From Saccharospirillum sp965652395 (GTDB lineage Bacteria > Pseudomonadota > Gammaproteobacteria > Pseudomonadales > Natronospirillaceae): a stretch of 64,000 bases of DNA. The DNA is taken from NCBI GenBank assembly GCA_965652395.1, contig CBFGUW010000013.1, forward strand, positions 47,050 through 111,049, written 5' to 3'. Below are positions 15,948-23,880 of the stretch, piece after piece. Under the pieces are notes generated by a model, which did no database searches, was not told where the DNA came from, and worked only from the letters and a program-made list of their open reading frames with translations. Both the position numbers and the translations under genes were made by a program. How positions within the stretch are numbered: position 1 is the first letter of the stretch; every line of letters begins with the position of its first letter.

Positions 15948-17399
15948 TTACCAGCGCCAGAAGCGCGGAGTAAAGAGAATGATCATCGCCAGATATTCCA
16001 GGCGACCCATCACCATGGCCACGCATAAAATCAGCTTGGCCGGTGCGTTCAGGCTGCTGAAATTACCTGCCGGGCCGATGATGTCGCCAAAGCCGGGACC
16101 CACGTTCATCAAGGCAGTCAACGCAGCGGAGCCGGAGGTAACGGCATCCAGCCCGGTCAGCGTCAGCAGCAAAGTAAAACCGGTGAGACTCAAAATCACC
16201 ATAAACACAAAGGCCAGAGACGACACCAGCACCCCTTCACTCACCGGCCGCTGATTGTAACGCCGCGAAAACCGACCAGACGGGTGTACCGATTGAAACA
16301 GATTCTCCCGCATGAACAACGCCAGCAACTGGAACCGAAACAGCTTCACACCCCCGGAGGTGGACCCGGAACAGGCCCCGGTAAACATCAGAAAGACAAA
16401 CAGCATCAACGCAAAACCGCCCCAAAGGGTGTAATCCTCGGTGGCGTAACCCGTGGTGGTGATCACCGACACCACATTGAAGACGGCATGGGTCAACAGC
16501 CCGAAAAAAGACTCCTCCGACCCGGACCACCACCGCACCAGCGCGATACTCACCCCGGCTCCGGCCACCAGTTTCAACAACAGCCGAACCTGAACATCCG
16601 TCAGGATAACCCATCGACGATGGCGCACGGAATTGACGTAGAGCATGAAAGGCATGCCGCCCAGCAACATAAACAGACTGCCCGCCCACACCAGCGCCCA
16701 ATTATCGAACTGACCAAAGGACGCGTCCGCCGTGGAATAGCCTCCCGTCGCCAGACTGGTCAACGCATGGTTGAAGGCATTGAACGCCGACATGCCCAAC
16801 AACCAGTACACCAGAAACGCCACCAGCGTCAGCACGCCATAAGCCACGCCGATCAGCGCCGCCACACGACCGATGCGGGTATTGTGGATATCCGACCACT
16901 CGGAGGATTCCGTTTGGAACAACCGCATACCGCCCACTTTCAAGAACGGCAAAACCGCCACAGCCATCAGAATGATACCGATACCGCCCACCCACTGAGT
17001 CAACGACCGCCACAACAGCAGCGAGCGGGGGCCGTCTTCCAGATGGTCCAAGACTGTCGATCCCGTGGTCGTCACCCCGGACACGCTTTCAAACAACGCA
17101 TCCACCCAACTCACTTCCGGCCAACCAAAATAGAGCGGCAGCGCCCCGGTCACGCACAGCAACCCCCAATTCACCGCCGTGACCAGATACATCGGCCGCG
17201 GTCTCATACGGTTCAGCTCACCCCGGCTGAGCATGAAACACACCAGGCCAATGGCCAGACAAATCAAAGCACTGAGAATGATGGACTGCACTTCACGGGG
17301 GTTATCGAAATCCGCCAGCGCCAGAGTGGACACCATGCAGAACGACCAGATGATCATGACGAAGGTGGCGATTTTGAGGGCGGGTTTGAGTTCCAGCAT
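15948..17399 (-). CDS. trkH: TrkH-family potassium uptake protein
   Basis: The 483-residue membrane protein has the TrkH length and filter loops VSGVTTTGST (about 107-115), SLATGGYSTAD, VITTTGYATED and LMNVGPGFGDIIG. TrkH conducts K+ inward with a TrkA ring. It is first in the operon, nine bases before the kdpD-like start. It differs clearly from the KtrB-type protein encoded at the other end of the same operon, so the locus holds two distinct K+ translocation subunits with one RCK subunit between them. Confidence 0.93.
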   Translation of the reverse strand: MLELKPALKIATFVMIIWSFCMVSTLALADFDNPREVQSIILSALICLAIGLVCFMLSRGELNRMRPRPMYLVTAVNWGLLCVTGALPLYFGWPEVSWVDALFESVSGVTTTGSTVLDHLEDGPRSLLLWRSLTQWVGGIGIILMAVAVLPFLKVGGMRLFQTESSEWSDIHNTRIGRVAALIGVAYGVLTLVAFLVYWLLGMSAFNAFNHALTSLATGGYSTADASFGQFDNWALVWAGSLFMLLGGMPFMLYVNSVRHRRWVILTDVQVRLLLKLVAGAGVSIALVRWWSGSEESFFGLLTHAVFNVVSVITTTGYATEDYTLWGGFALMLFVFLMFTGACSGSTSGGVKLFRFQLLALFMRENLFQSVHPSGRFSRRYNQRPVSEGVLVSSLAFVFMVILSLTGFTLLLTLTGLDAVTSGSAALTALMNVGPGFGDIIGPAGNFSSLNAPAKLILCVAMVMGRLEYLAMIILFTPRFWRW

Positions 17400-17504
17400 G
17401 GCGGGTTACCCGGTCTTAAGGGCTTTGGGTAATGCTAGGACCGGGGGGCGTAAGGGCTCTATAACGGGGGTTGTGGGGGCGTAATATTTGCGTAAGGAAT
17501 CAAT

Positions 17505-18602
17505 TTAGCCCCATGGCCCATCATCTGTCACGTAGCGCCGTGGCACCCTTTTAGTTACCCCCGCCAATAATGAATAAGGTATGGAAGCACAATGAGAAGC
17601 AACTTCGGCCACGGCCAGATTCCTTCCCCACAACTCCACAGGAGTACCCACGCTTGCCTGAGGAATGTTCGTTAAATCCACCGTTACCATGTCCATGGAT
17701 ACTCGGCCAATAACCTTTGCCAAGTGTCCATTGATATACACCGGAGTTCCATCCATTGCCTGTACCGGATAGCCGTCAGCGTAACCAACCGCCAGGGTGC
17801 CTACTTTCGTAACCCTGTTTGTCCGGTATCTATGACCGTAACCAACACCCTTGCCAGGGCTCAGTTCTCTCACAGCAATAATTTCTGACGTCAGAGACAT
17901 GACCGGTTTAAGTGGGTTGGGTGTCTGCCCGGAATTAACAAATGGCGACACTCCATATAGCGCCAACCCGGCCCGGTTAATGCCGCAGTTCTGCAATCGA
18001 GTGTTCAATAAGCCTGCGCTGTTGTATACACTCATCCGCAAACCAAGTTTCTTGGTCAGTTGGTTCAGGTTAAGCAACTGTTCCCGCGTAAGTGCACTGC
18101 CTGGATGTTCAGCATCGGCAAGATGGCTCATGAGCACGACATCCGCTACGTTTCCCGAGCGTAATAACTCCTCCACAACCCCAGAGCATTCGTTCAGGCC
18201 AAAGCCCAGCCGATGCATTCCGGTGTCAACTTTCAGCCATATTGTCAAGGGTTGCTTAATATCGGACTTCAGAACCCAATGAAGCTGCTCGATGTTATGA
18301 ACGACACACCAAAAATTCTGAATACCGGCAAGTTCAGTTTCCTCCTGACTGAAACACCCCTCCAATAGCAATATAGGTTTTGTGATACCACCCGCTCGAA
18401 GTTGAACTGCCTCATCGACAAATGCCACACCGAATGCGGGAACACTTTCATTGAGGAAAGAAGCGATTTCGGTGGCGCCGTGTCCATAGGCATCTCCTTT
18501 CACAACAGCGATGGTATCGGATCCAGGTCTGACAGCCATGAGTAAATCCAGGTTATGCCGGATTGCTGACATGTCTATGGTAGCGAATGTAGGCCTGCTC
18601 AT
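17505..18602 (-). CDS. dadX: Alanine racemase (catabolic DadX type by context)
   Basis: The 365-residue PLP fold-type III racemase has the cofactor Lys35 in AVVKGDAYGHG and the C-terminal catalytic Tyr region GVGYGHRYRT, with the later VSMDMVTVD block. It interconverts L- and D-alanine. A TTG seven codons upstream extends the frame, but the ATG at 18602 has an AAGAGTGG ribosome site and gives the usual N-terminus MSRPTFATID. It follows dadA by a short gap and forms the end of an rnk-like/lrp/dadA/alr operon, which argues for a role in L-alanine catabolism (racemise, then deaminate) rather than only in cell-wall synthesis. Confidence 0.94.
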   Translation of the reverse strand: MSRPTFATIDMSAIRHNLDLLMAVRPGSDTIAVVKGDAYGHGATEIASFLNESVPAFGVAFVDEAVQLRAGGITKPILLLEGCFSQEETELAGIQNFWCVVHNIEQLHWVLKSDIKQPLTIWLKVDTGMHRLGFGLNECSGVVEELLRSGNVADVVLMSHLADAEHPGSALTREQLLNLNQLTKKLGLRMSVYNSAGLLNTRLQNCGINRAGLALYGVSPFVNSGQTPNPLKPVMSLTSEIIAVRELSPGKGVGYGHRYRTNRVTKVGTLAVGYADGYPVQAMDGTPVYINGHLAKVIGRVSMDMVTVDLTNIPQASVGTPVELWGRNLAVAEVASHCASIPYSLLAGVTKRVPRRYVTDDGPWG

Positions 18603-18626
18603 ATTGCCACTCTTGTTGAACAATGG

Positions 18627-19901
18627 TTATGACGTATGACGATCACCGCCATATCGGGCTATCGAATAGTCTTCAAGCGACACCTCGGATCGAGTGTTGG
18701 TGAGTAAGGTGGACATTGCCTTTGCGGACCCCAATGACAATGTCCATCCCAGCGATCCGTGGCCCGTGTTCAGGTATAGATTGGAATACCGGGTCCGACC
18801 CAGAATCGGGGTGCTGTCTGGTGTCATGGGCCTTAAACCGGTCCAAAAATCTGCGCCTTCCATTTTAGCAGCGCCGGGGAATAGGTCGTTCAGGACATAT
18901 TCCAACGCTTTTTTACGCTTGGAATGCGCTCTCAAGTCAAAAGAGGCGATCTCCGCCATACCGCCAACCCGAACACGATCATCGAACCTTGTGATCGCAA
19001 CCTTATAAGATTCGTCCATGATGGTGGACCGGGGTGCGTGTTCATAATCAGCAATCCGGTACGTCATCGAGTACCCTTTGATAGGATAGACAGGCAACTT
19101 AATGCCAATAGGCTGGAGTAACCTAGTGGAATACGATCCCAGGGCGCAGACATAAGTATCCCCTTTTATCACCTTCGTTCCACTGCAGAGGTACATAATA
19201 TTCTTGGTGGTTGCCTTGATCGAATCCACAACTGTATTGAAATGAAATTCAACACCCAATCTACGACACTCATCCACCATGGCTTGAATAAAAATATAGC
19301 AGTCCCCCGTCATATCACTGAGCAATCGGAGGCCTCCAACAAAATTCCTCCCACCACGTTTCAACCCCGGCTCCACGTCCATGCAGCCCTCTATATCAAG
19401 AACCTCGAACGGAATGCCAACTTCTTTCAATAGCTCTGCATCCTGCTTCATGGATTGCAGTTGTTTTTTTGAGCGGAACAGCTGCAAAGTGCCTTGTGCT
19501 CTGTTTTCGTAATCTATTTCCAGCTCATTCCCCAACTTAACAAAGCATTCCCTGCTGTATTCCGCCAGAGCCAACAGTTTGCGTTTATTGGTCGCATACG
19601 CTGCCTCACTGCAGTTCCTGGCCATGTTAATCAGCCAGGGTAAAGATTCGCGGTTTAACGCTCCTGGAGATATTCTGAACGGAGACCTTCGCTGCAGCAT
19701 CCATTTAAGCGCTTTTATCGGCACACCCGGAGCAGCCCATGGCGTGCTATAGCCAGTGGAAATCATACCGGCATTGGCGAAGCTGGTTTCCATTCCGGCA
19801 CTGTTCTGACGATCCAAGACGATGACCTTGTAGCCAGCTTTGGCTAAATAGTAAGCCGTAGTCACTCCTATAATACCTGCACCCAATATCACGACTTTCA
19901 T
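18627..19901 (-). CDS. dadA: D-amino acid dehydrogenase, FAD-dependent (DadA)
   Basis: The 424-residue flavoprotein of the DAO family opens with the FAD-binding motif VVILGAGIIGVTTAYYLAKAGY and the conserved ETSFANAGMISTGYSTPWAAPG block typical of DadA. The C-terminal half holds the substrate-domain block GLRPMTPDSTPILG and the closing NTGHGSLGWTLS. It oxidatively deaminates D-amino acids, chiefly D-alanine, to keto acids, passing electrons to the respiratory chain from the inner face of the membrane. It starts one base after the Lrp-family regulator stop with AGGGG upstream, and precedes alr. Confidence 0.95.
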   Translation of the reverse strand: MKVVILGAGIIGVTTAYYLAKAGYKVIVLDRQNSAGMETSFANAGMISTGYSTPWAAPGVPIKALKWMLQRRSPFRISPGALNRESLPWLINMARNCSEAAYATNKRKLLALAEYSRECFVKLGNELEIDYENRAQGTLQLFRSKKQLQSMKQDAELLKEVGIPFEVLDIEGCMDVEPGLKRGGRNFVGGLRLLSDMTGDCYIFIQAMVDECRRLGVEFHFNTVVDSIKATTKNIMYLCSGTKVIKGDTYVCALGSYSTRLLQPIGIKLPVYPIKGYSMTYRIADYEHAPRSTIMDESYKVAITRFDDRVRVGGMAEIASFDLRAHSKRKKALEYVLNDLFPGAAKMEGADFWTGLRPMTPDSTPILGRTRYSNLYLNTGHGSLGWTLSLGSAKAMSTLLTNTRSEVSLEDYSIARYGGDRHTS

Positions 19902-19902
19902 A

Positions 19903-20409
19903 TTAGCGCCCCTGTGCCCCCTGAAAAACGTCTGCCAAGCTGGTCACCTTCGCTTTGATAGTCTCAAGTACAGGCTTATTGTCGACCCTCCGTATGTCGG
20001 GTATGTTCTGATAAAGTGTTAAAACGAGTTTTCTATAACTTTCCATGTCTTGTGTATAAACCTTGAGCATGTATTCACTGCTCCCGGCCATGTGAAAGCA
20101 CTCGCTCACCGACGGCTCATTTCTAACGAAATGCTCCATTTTCCGGTGATTGTTGGCCGTCTGATGCCCTAGTTCAATCAGCAGGTAGGCATGGTACCCA
20201 TTCAGAACCTTTACCGTATTCACGATGGCTTGGTAGCCTTTTATATATCCATTGGATTCCAGATAATCGAGCCGTTGCCGTGTCTGTGCATCGCTGAGAC
20301 CCACTTTAAGGGACAGTTCTGAAATGGATATTCGTCCGTTAAATTGGACTACTGACAGAATCTCACGGTCTTGGTCAGACAGCGCCTGTTCTCTCTTGTT
20401 CAGCAACAT
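19903..20409 (-). CDS. Lrp/AsnC-family transcriptional regulator (probable DadR)
   Basis: The 168-residue protein has an N-terminal helix-turn-helix (about 12-60, ISISELSLKVGLSDAQTRQRLDYLESNGYI is the region) and a C-terminal RAM/AsnC effector domain (about 75-155) with SECFHMAGSSEYMLKV. Lrp-type DadR activates dadAX in response to L-alanine in Pseudomonas. Here it is cotranscribed with, rather than divergent from, the dad genes, so it may autoregulate the operon. The ATG has a GAGG site six bases upstream. Confidence 0.9.
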   Translation of the reverse strand: MLLNKREQALSDQDREILSVVQFNGRISISELSLKVGLSDAQTRQRLDYLESNGYIKGYQAIVNTVKVLNGYHAYLLIELGHQTANNHRKMEHFVRNEPSVSECFHMAGSSEYMLKVYTQDMESYRKLVLTLYQNIPDIRRVDNKPVLETIKAKVTSLADVFQGAQGR

Positions 20410-20428
20410 ATTGAACCTCGGATGTAAA

Positions 20429-20836
20429 CTAGCGGTGCAAATCGCCGTTTCTTTCAGGTTGATACCGGATATTCAATACCCGAACCCAGGATTTACCCCT
20501 ATTGCCGGGATCGTACGGGACCTTGACGTCACACGGGCTTCCCAGAAGCGCTGTCCCAATCGGTGCCAATACAGACAGAGTCGTGGGTGTACCCGTCACT
20601 TCACGGGGGTACACCAATGTCATCGAAAACACATCGCTGGATTGGGCAATTTCAAAATCAACCACCGAGTTCATGCTTACGACGTCATCGGGCATGGAAT
20701 CAGGAGAAAGGATCGTCGCTAGAGACAACTTTGCCTGCAGCGATACGCATTTAGCCCGGACTGCCAAAGGCGCACTCTCAAGCAAGTTTTCCAGCCGCTC
20801 ACAGTCCAAAGATGAAATAAAATATTCGACATCCAT
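20429..20836 (-). CDS. Rnk/GreA-C-terminal-domain protein (nucleoside diphosphate kinase regulator type)
   Basis: The 135-residue protein ends in the GreA/GreB C-terminal FKBP-like domain as found in Rnk, seen in VVSMNSVVDFEI, MTLVYPREV and LSVLAPIGTALLGSPCDV. Rnk binds RNA polymerase near the secondary channel and affects nucleotide-kinase and alginate or regulatory phenotypes; its N-terminus is a short coiled coil, here about residues 1-45. It lies 19 bases upstream of the lrp gene in the same direction, and an AAGGGT site precedes the ATG. Its coupling to alanine catabolism is unusual and its function here is not known. Confidence 0.8.
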   Translation of the reverse strand: MDVEYFISSLDCERLENLLESAPLAVRAKCVSLQAKLSLATILSPDSMPDDVVSMNSVVDFEIAQSSDVFSMTLVYPREVTGTPTTLSVLAPIGTALLGSPCDVKVPYDPGNRGKSWVRVLNIRYQPERNGDLHR

Positions 20837-21380
20837 AGTTTACCCTTGCGAATAAACACAATGATCTGAAAATGAAATGCACGGCTGTACAGCCGAGCGA
20901 CATTTCGGTTAATTCAGTTTTTTAGGGGGAAATATTATTGCCGGACAACCGATAGCCGCCCGGCTTAGTTGGGGAAGGTCAGAGAGGTTTTGTGATGGGG
21001 CTGGCGTAGAGCTTGACTCATAGCGTCGTTTAAAATTTCATAACAATAGTGTCTAAACCATAGCCCCCTAGAACTGGAAAAGCAAGCACCTGTTTCCAGG
21101 AGTTTTTAGCCTTTAAGCATATTGCTCGGGAATTCTCACGCGAAAGCTTTTAAAAAAACGCTGGCAATCAACAACTTAGGGTGGAACACTCTGTTCAACT
21201 GTGATGGTGATTGTTTGCCACGGATTTTTCCAGATGTTAAAGGGGTTACAAAACCAATCTGTTGGTGATTCTCCCAGGCCCTAGGCTTGGGTTATTCAGA
21301 TAGGCTGTCATTAAAAGCCATAGGAAGGAGGAAGCAAACGAGTATTGGAGTACACCAACCGGTAAGCTGTGAGGTCCAAG
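20837..21380. other. Intergenic region with promoters and one palindrome
   Basis: A 540-base AT-richer gap between the divergent rnk-like operon and the small secreted-protein genes. It holds a perfect 14-base palindrome CGGCTGTACAGCCG at 20882-20895, 45 bases upstream of the rnk-like start, which could be an operator. No convincing ORF or RNA gene was seen in the remainder. Confidence 0.4.
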
Positions 21381-21815
21381 ATGAGGATAATAAAAGAACT
21401 GGCGTTTGGCTTTAAAACACAATGGCTGGGGCTTATTAACAAGTGCCTGGTAGTCTCCTTAGCCTTGATTGCTTCAGGTCATGCCTATGCAGATTGCATT
21501 TCAGTTGACGGAAGCGTCCTGAATGTTACCGGCGTATTGAGCAAGCAAACCTTTCCCGGGCCACCAAACTACGAAAGTATTGAAAATGGAGATAAGGCGG
21601 AGACTCATTGGCTCGTATCCACTGACGAGGAGTATTGTGTTAACGATTCAGAGAAATTAATTTCCAAGTTCCAGCTTGTCTTCAAGCTGGGTGTTAAGTT
21701 TACCCCTATTGAACATGCTGTCCATAGAGTAAACGGTGTTACCTTCATGGGTCTTTCTGGCCACCATCACACACCTATTCTGCTGGAAGTTTCCGGACTT
21801 GCTTATGTACGATAA
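21381..21815 (+). CDS. Small secreted protein, DUF4431-like
   Basis: The 144-residue product has a positively charged start and hydrophobic stretch ending LIASGHAYA-D, a signal peptide with cleavage after AYA. The mature part (CISVDGSVLNVTGVLSKQTFPGPPNYESI) matches the pattern I associate with DUF4431, a small beta-rich secreted domain of unknown function. The ATG at 21381 has GAGG seven bases upstream; a GTG four codons earlier is possible. The 3' end overlaps the next gene by 11 bases. The family call is moderate and no role is known. Confidence 0.6.
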   Translation: MRIIKELAFGFKTQWLGLINKCLVVSLALIASGHAYADCISVDGSVLNVTGVLSKQTFPGPPNYESIENGDKAETHWLVSTDEEYCVNDSEKLISKFQLVFKLGVKFTPIEHAVHRVNGVTFMGLSGHHHTPILLEVSGLAYVR

Positions 21816-22119
21816 ATTACAAAAAAGAGTACTCCGGTGGCTCTTCCGAGTCGCATCAATAGCCCTTCCAACTTTGACATATGCAGACGAAATCAGAAGC
21901 GAAAGCCTTACTCAGAAGCTGAACTTGCTGGCAGAAGCTTACATTCTCGAAAAATATCCAGAGTCTACAGACGTACTGTCTTTGGACGTTAAAATTATTG
22001 ATAGAGGTGAATACTGGGTCGTAACTTATATACTTCCTGAATTAAGCATTGGGGGCGTGCCTGAAGTTTATATACGAAAAGACAGTCTGATGGTTGAAAA
22101 AGCCTATCATACGCAATAA
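21805..22119 (+). CDS. Small secreted protein, possibly NTF2-fold
   Basis: The 104-residue product begins MYDKLQKRVLRWLFRVASIALPTLTYADE, a probable signal peptide cut after TYA. The C-terminal GGVPEVYIRKDSLMVEKAYHTQ pattern resembles NTF2-fold proteins with a GG-VP-V-I-R-K-T strand pair, which include immunity-like proteins. The ATG overlaps the end of the preceding gene, implying coupling. The longer frame from 21736 lies within the previous gene and lacks a signal peptide, so it was not used. Function unknown. Confidence 0.55.
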   Translation: MYDKLQKRVLRWLFRVASIALPTLTYADEIRSESLTQKLNLLAEAYILEKYPESTDVLSLDVKIIDRGEYWVVTYILPELSIGGVPEVYIRKDSLMVEKAYHTQ

Positions 22120-22211
22120 GCATTAAGAACGCGCCTTTCTGTAGTTGTATTTTCAGAAGATCTGCCATTTCCCAACTACACTAATAAAATTTAGCCACGT
22201 GAGTCGCAGTT

Positions 22212-22961
22212 ATGTGTGGTGCCATCAAGAACGTCAGTGACTACCCTGGTTTGGTTGGGATATTGGCTGGGTTGGGCTATACGCCGGAACAAATTGAAGA
22301 AATAACAGGGATTCGTTTAAACAAAAAAAGGGAACTGCGGCCAACCGACCCGGTTTTGACTCTGGTGCCCACCCGCTCCGGCACCCGGGCCATGCCTGCC
22401 ATCTGGTGGCTGAAGCTTGATAAAGCGACGTTAAAGCCCGATAGCAAATTCACCAGCTTTAACTGCCAGTCACGGCGCTTGTTTACATCCAAGCTTCATT
22501 CCATTCCACCGCCCAGCTATCGCGCTGTTATTCTTGCGGAGGGTTTCTTTGAGTGGCAACCCCTCTACCCGGGAGACAGATTGTTCTCGCAACTGAGTCC
22601 GCAGGAACAGGCCAATCCACCCAAGCCGGTCGCCAAGCGAAGGTTCCTCATCCATAAACCGGGAGACGTGCTGTATATGGCGGCTATGTGCAAACATTGG
22701 GTCACTCCCAGCGGGGAGCCGCTGGTCTCGGCGGGGTCGATCACGCTGCCGCCCCACCCAGCTTTTTTGGACATTCACACCAAATCGTTTCCGCTGCTGC
22801 TCAACAAATCCGAGTTGGATTCCTGGTTGGACCCAAAGATACCATTGGACGTCTTCAAAGACTTGTTCGAGACAACCACGTTCAGGCAGGAGCTCGAAGC
22901 CGTTGCTGTAAATGAGCCCGACTTCGCCCCAATTGCGAACCCCATTCCACTAACCCGTTGA
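22212..22961 (+). CDS. SRAP (YedK/HMCES-like) abasic-site-binding peptidase family protein
   Basis: The 249-residue protein of the SOS response-associated peptidase family has the catalytic Cys2 exposed after Met removal (MCGAIKN), the Asn of the active site in SFNCQS (about 84), the acid Glu110 in ILAEGFFEW and the His189 in DIHTKSFPLLL. Such proteins form a covalent thiazolidine crosslink with abasic sites in single-stranded DNA at stalled forks, protecting them. The family motif near the His is divergent (usually HDRMPVIL), so it is a distant paralogue. It stands alone and no LexA box was recognised in the short upstream region. Confidence 0.85.
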   Translation: MCGAIKNVSDYPGLVGILAGLGYTPEQIEEITGIRLNKKRELRPTDPVLTLVPTRSGTRAMPAIWWLKLDKATLKPDSKFTSFNCQSRRLFTSKLHSIPPPSYRAVILAEGFFEWQPLYPGDRLFSQLSPQEQANPPKPVAKRRFLIHKPGDVLYMAAMCKHWVTPSGEPLVSAGSITLPPHPAFLDIHTKSFPLLLNKSELDSWLDPKIPLDVFKDLFETTTFRQELEAVAVNEPDFAPIANPIPLTR

Positions 22962-23009
22962 AATTCATGGTGTTTAAATTTTGCCGACCCTTTGCGTCAG
23001 GCGGCGTTA

Positions 23010-23132
23010 CACTGAATTGGAAAATTTTTCCCGGTCTTGTCGATTTCCGCAAAACCGGGTCGACTATTCAGTGAAGGAGCCTGGATAAGGCTGCTATCCT
23101 CAGGTTTGGCTCTCGCCTTACGCCCTGAGGAT
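23010..23132 (+). other. Nested and adjacent hairpins in the leader of the AHSA1 gene
   Basis: CACTGAAT (23010-23017) pairs with ATTCAGTG (23066-23073) and encloses CCCGGT/ACCGGG (23030-23035/23054-23059). A second hairpin, ATCCTCAGG (23096-23104)/CCTGAGGAT (23124-23132), follows. They sit between the SRAP stop and the next start. No U-run follows either, so they may be leader structures rather than terminators. Confidence 0.35.
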
Positions 23133-23172
23133 TCCATTTCTTAACAACTTTTAACAACTAAAGGAGGCCACC

Positions 23173-23631
23173 ATGGCCAATGAAACAGGCACGGTTCGGT
23201 TACACCGGATTCTAAAAGCACCCACCGAGCGGGTGTATAAAGCTTTTACCGATAAAAGTGCGATTGAGCGCTGGTTGCCTCCCTACGGTTTTACCGGAAC
23301 CATCCACGAGATGGATGTTCGTGTCGGCGGTGGGTATCGGATGTCTTTCACCAACTTCGGTACCGGGAACGGCCATTCGTTCACGGTCGAGTATGTTGAG
23401 CTGTCGGCCAACGAACGCATTCAACACAAGGACCGGTTCGATGATGAAAACCTGCCGGGGGAAATGCTGGTCACCATCGATTTTAAGGCAGTGATCTGCG
23501 GCACCGAGCTGTCCATTGTTCAGGAAGGCATTCCCTCGGTGATTCCGGCTGAGATGTGCTACTTGGGGTGGCAGGAATCTCTTGAACAATTGGCCCGACT
23601 TGTCGAGCCGGAGATTCCTGACGCCGGTTAA
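23173..23631 (+). CDS. SRPBCC/AHSA1-domain protein
   Basis: The 152-residue protein is a START-like SRPBCC fold of the AHSA1 group, seen in RVYKAFTDKSAIERWLPPYGF near the N-terminus, VRVGGGYRMSF in the middle, and the C-terminal WQESLEQLARLVE helix. Members bind hydrophobic ligands or activate Hsp90 in eukaryotes; the bacterial role is undefined. An AAGGAGG site seven bases upstream fixes the start. The leader is structured and a long inverted repeat follows the stop. Confidence 0.88.
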   Translation: MANETGTVRLHRILKAPTERVYKAFTDKSAIERWLPPYGFTGTIHEMDVRVGGGYRMSFTNFGTGNGHSFTVEYVELSANERIQHKDRFDDENLPGEMLVTIDFKAVICGTELSIVQEGIPSVIPAEMCYLGWQESLEQLARLVEPEIPDAG

Positions 23632-23650
23632 AAAATACCTGCTGTTAAGA

Positions 23651-23836
23651 CTCCAGTTTCGGAGTTCGCTTGCAAAGGTGAGCACCGGCTGTCAGGTAGG
23701 CTCCTCAAGGGTGGTCCGCATCATGGATGATGCGGTCCAGGCCCCATGGATGGGTCCATGCCGACCCTTGAGGAGCCTACCTGACAGCCGGTGCGTATTC
23801 TGGCAACGTTTTGAACAGCGAACTCCGAAACTGGAG
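23651..23836. repeat. Long structured inverted repeat, copy 1 of a two-copy family
   Basis: Two nested arm pairs are exact: 23651-23669 with 23818-23836 (19 bp), and 23682-23712 with 23764-23794 (31 bp). The inner arms begin GCACCGG and end CCGGTGC. The loop core 23713-23763 holds a 9-bp hairpin (CCGCATCAT/ATGATGCGG) and a second short stem. The core and the outer seven bases match copy 2 at 43213-43325, while the arm sequences differ. The element lies between convergent genes. Confidence 0.9.
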
Positions 23837-23880
23837 TTAACAGGGAAATGAGGATTCATTTCCCTTGATTGGCTTATGTT

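Noticed and set aside
16284..17432. Plus-strand 382-codon ORF rich in His/Gln
   Set aside because: Antisense shadow of trkH caused by biased codon use.
23651..23836. Integron attC site
   Set aside because: Lacks the conserved RYYYAAC/GTTRRRY ends and no integrase or cassette is nearby; the arms are too long.
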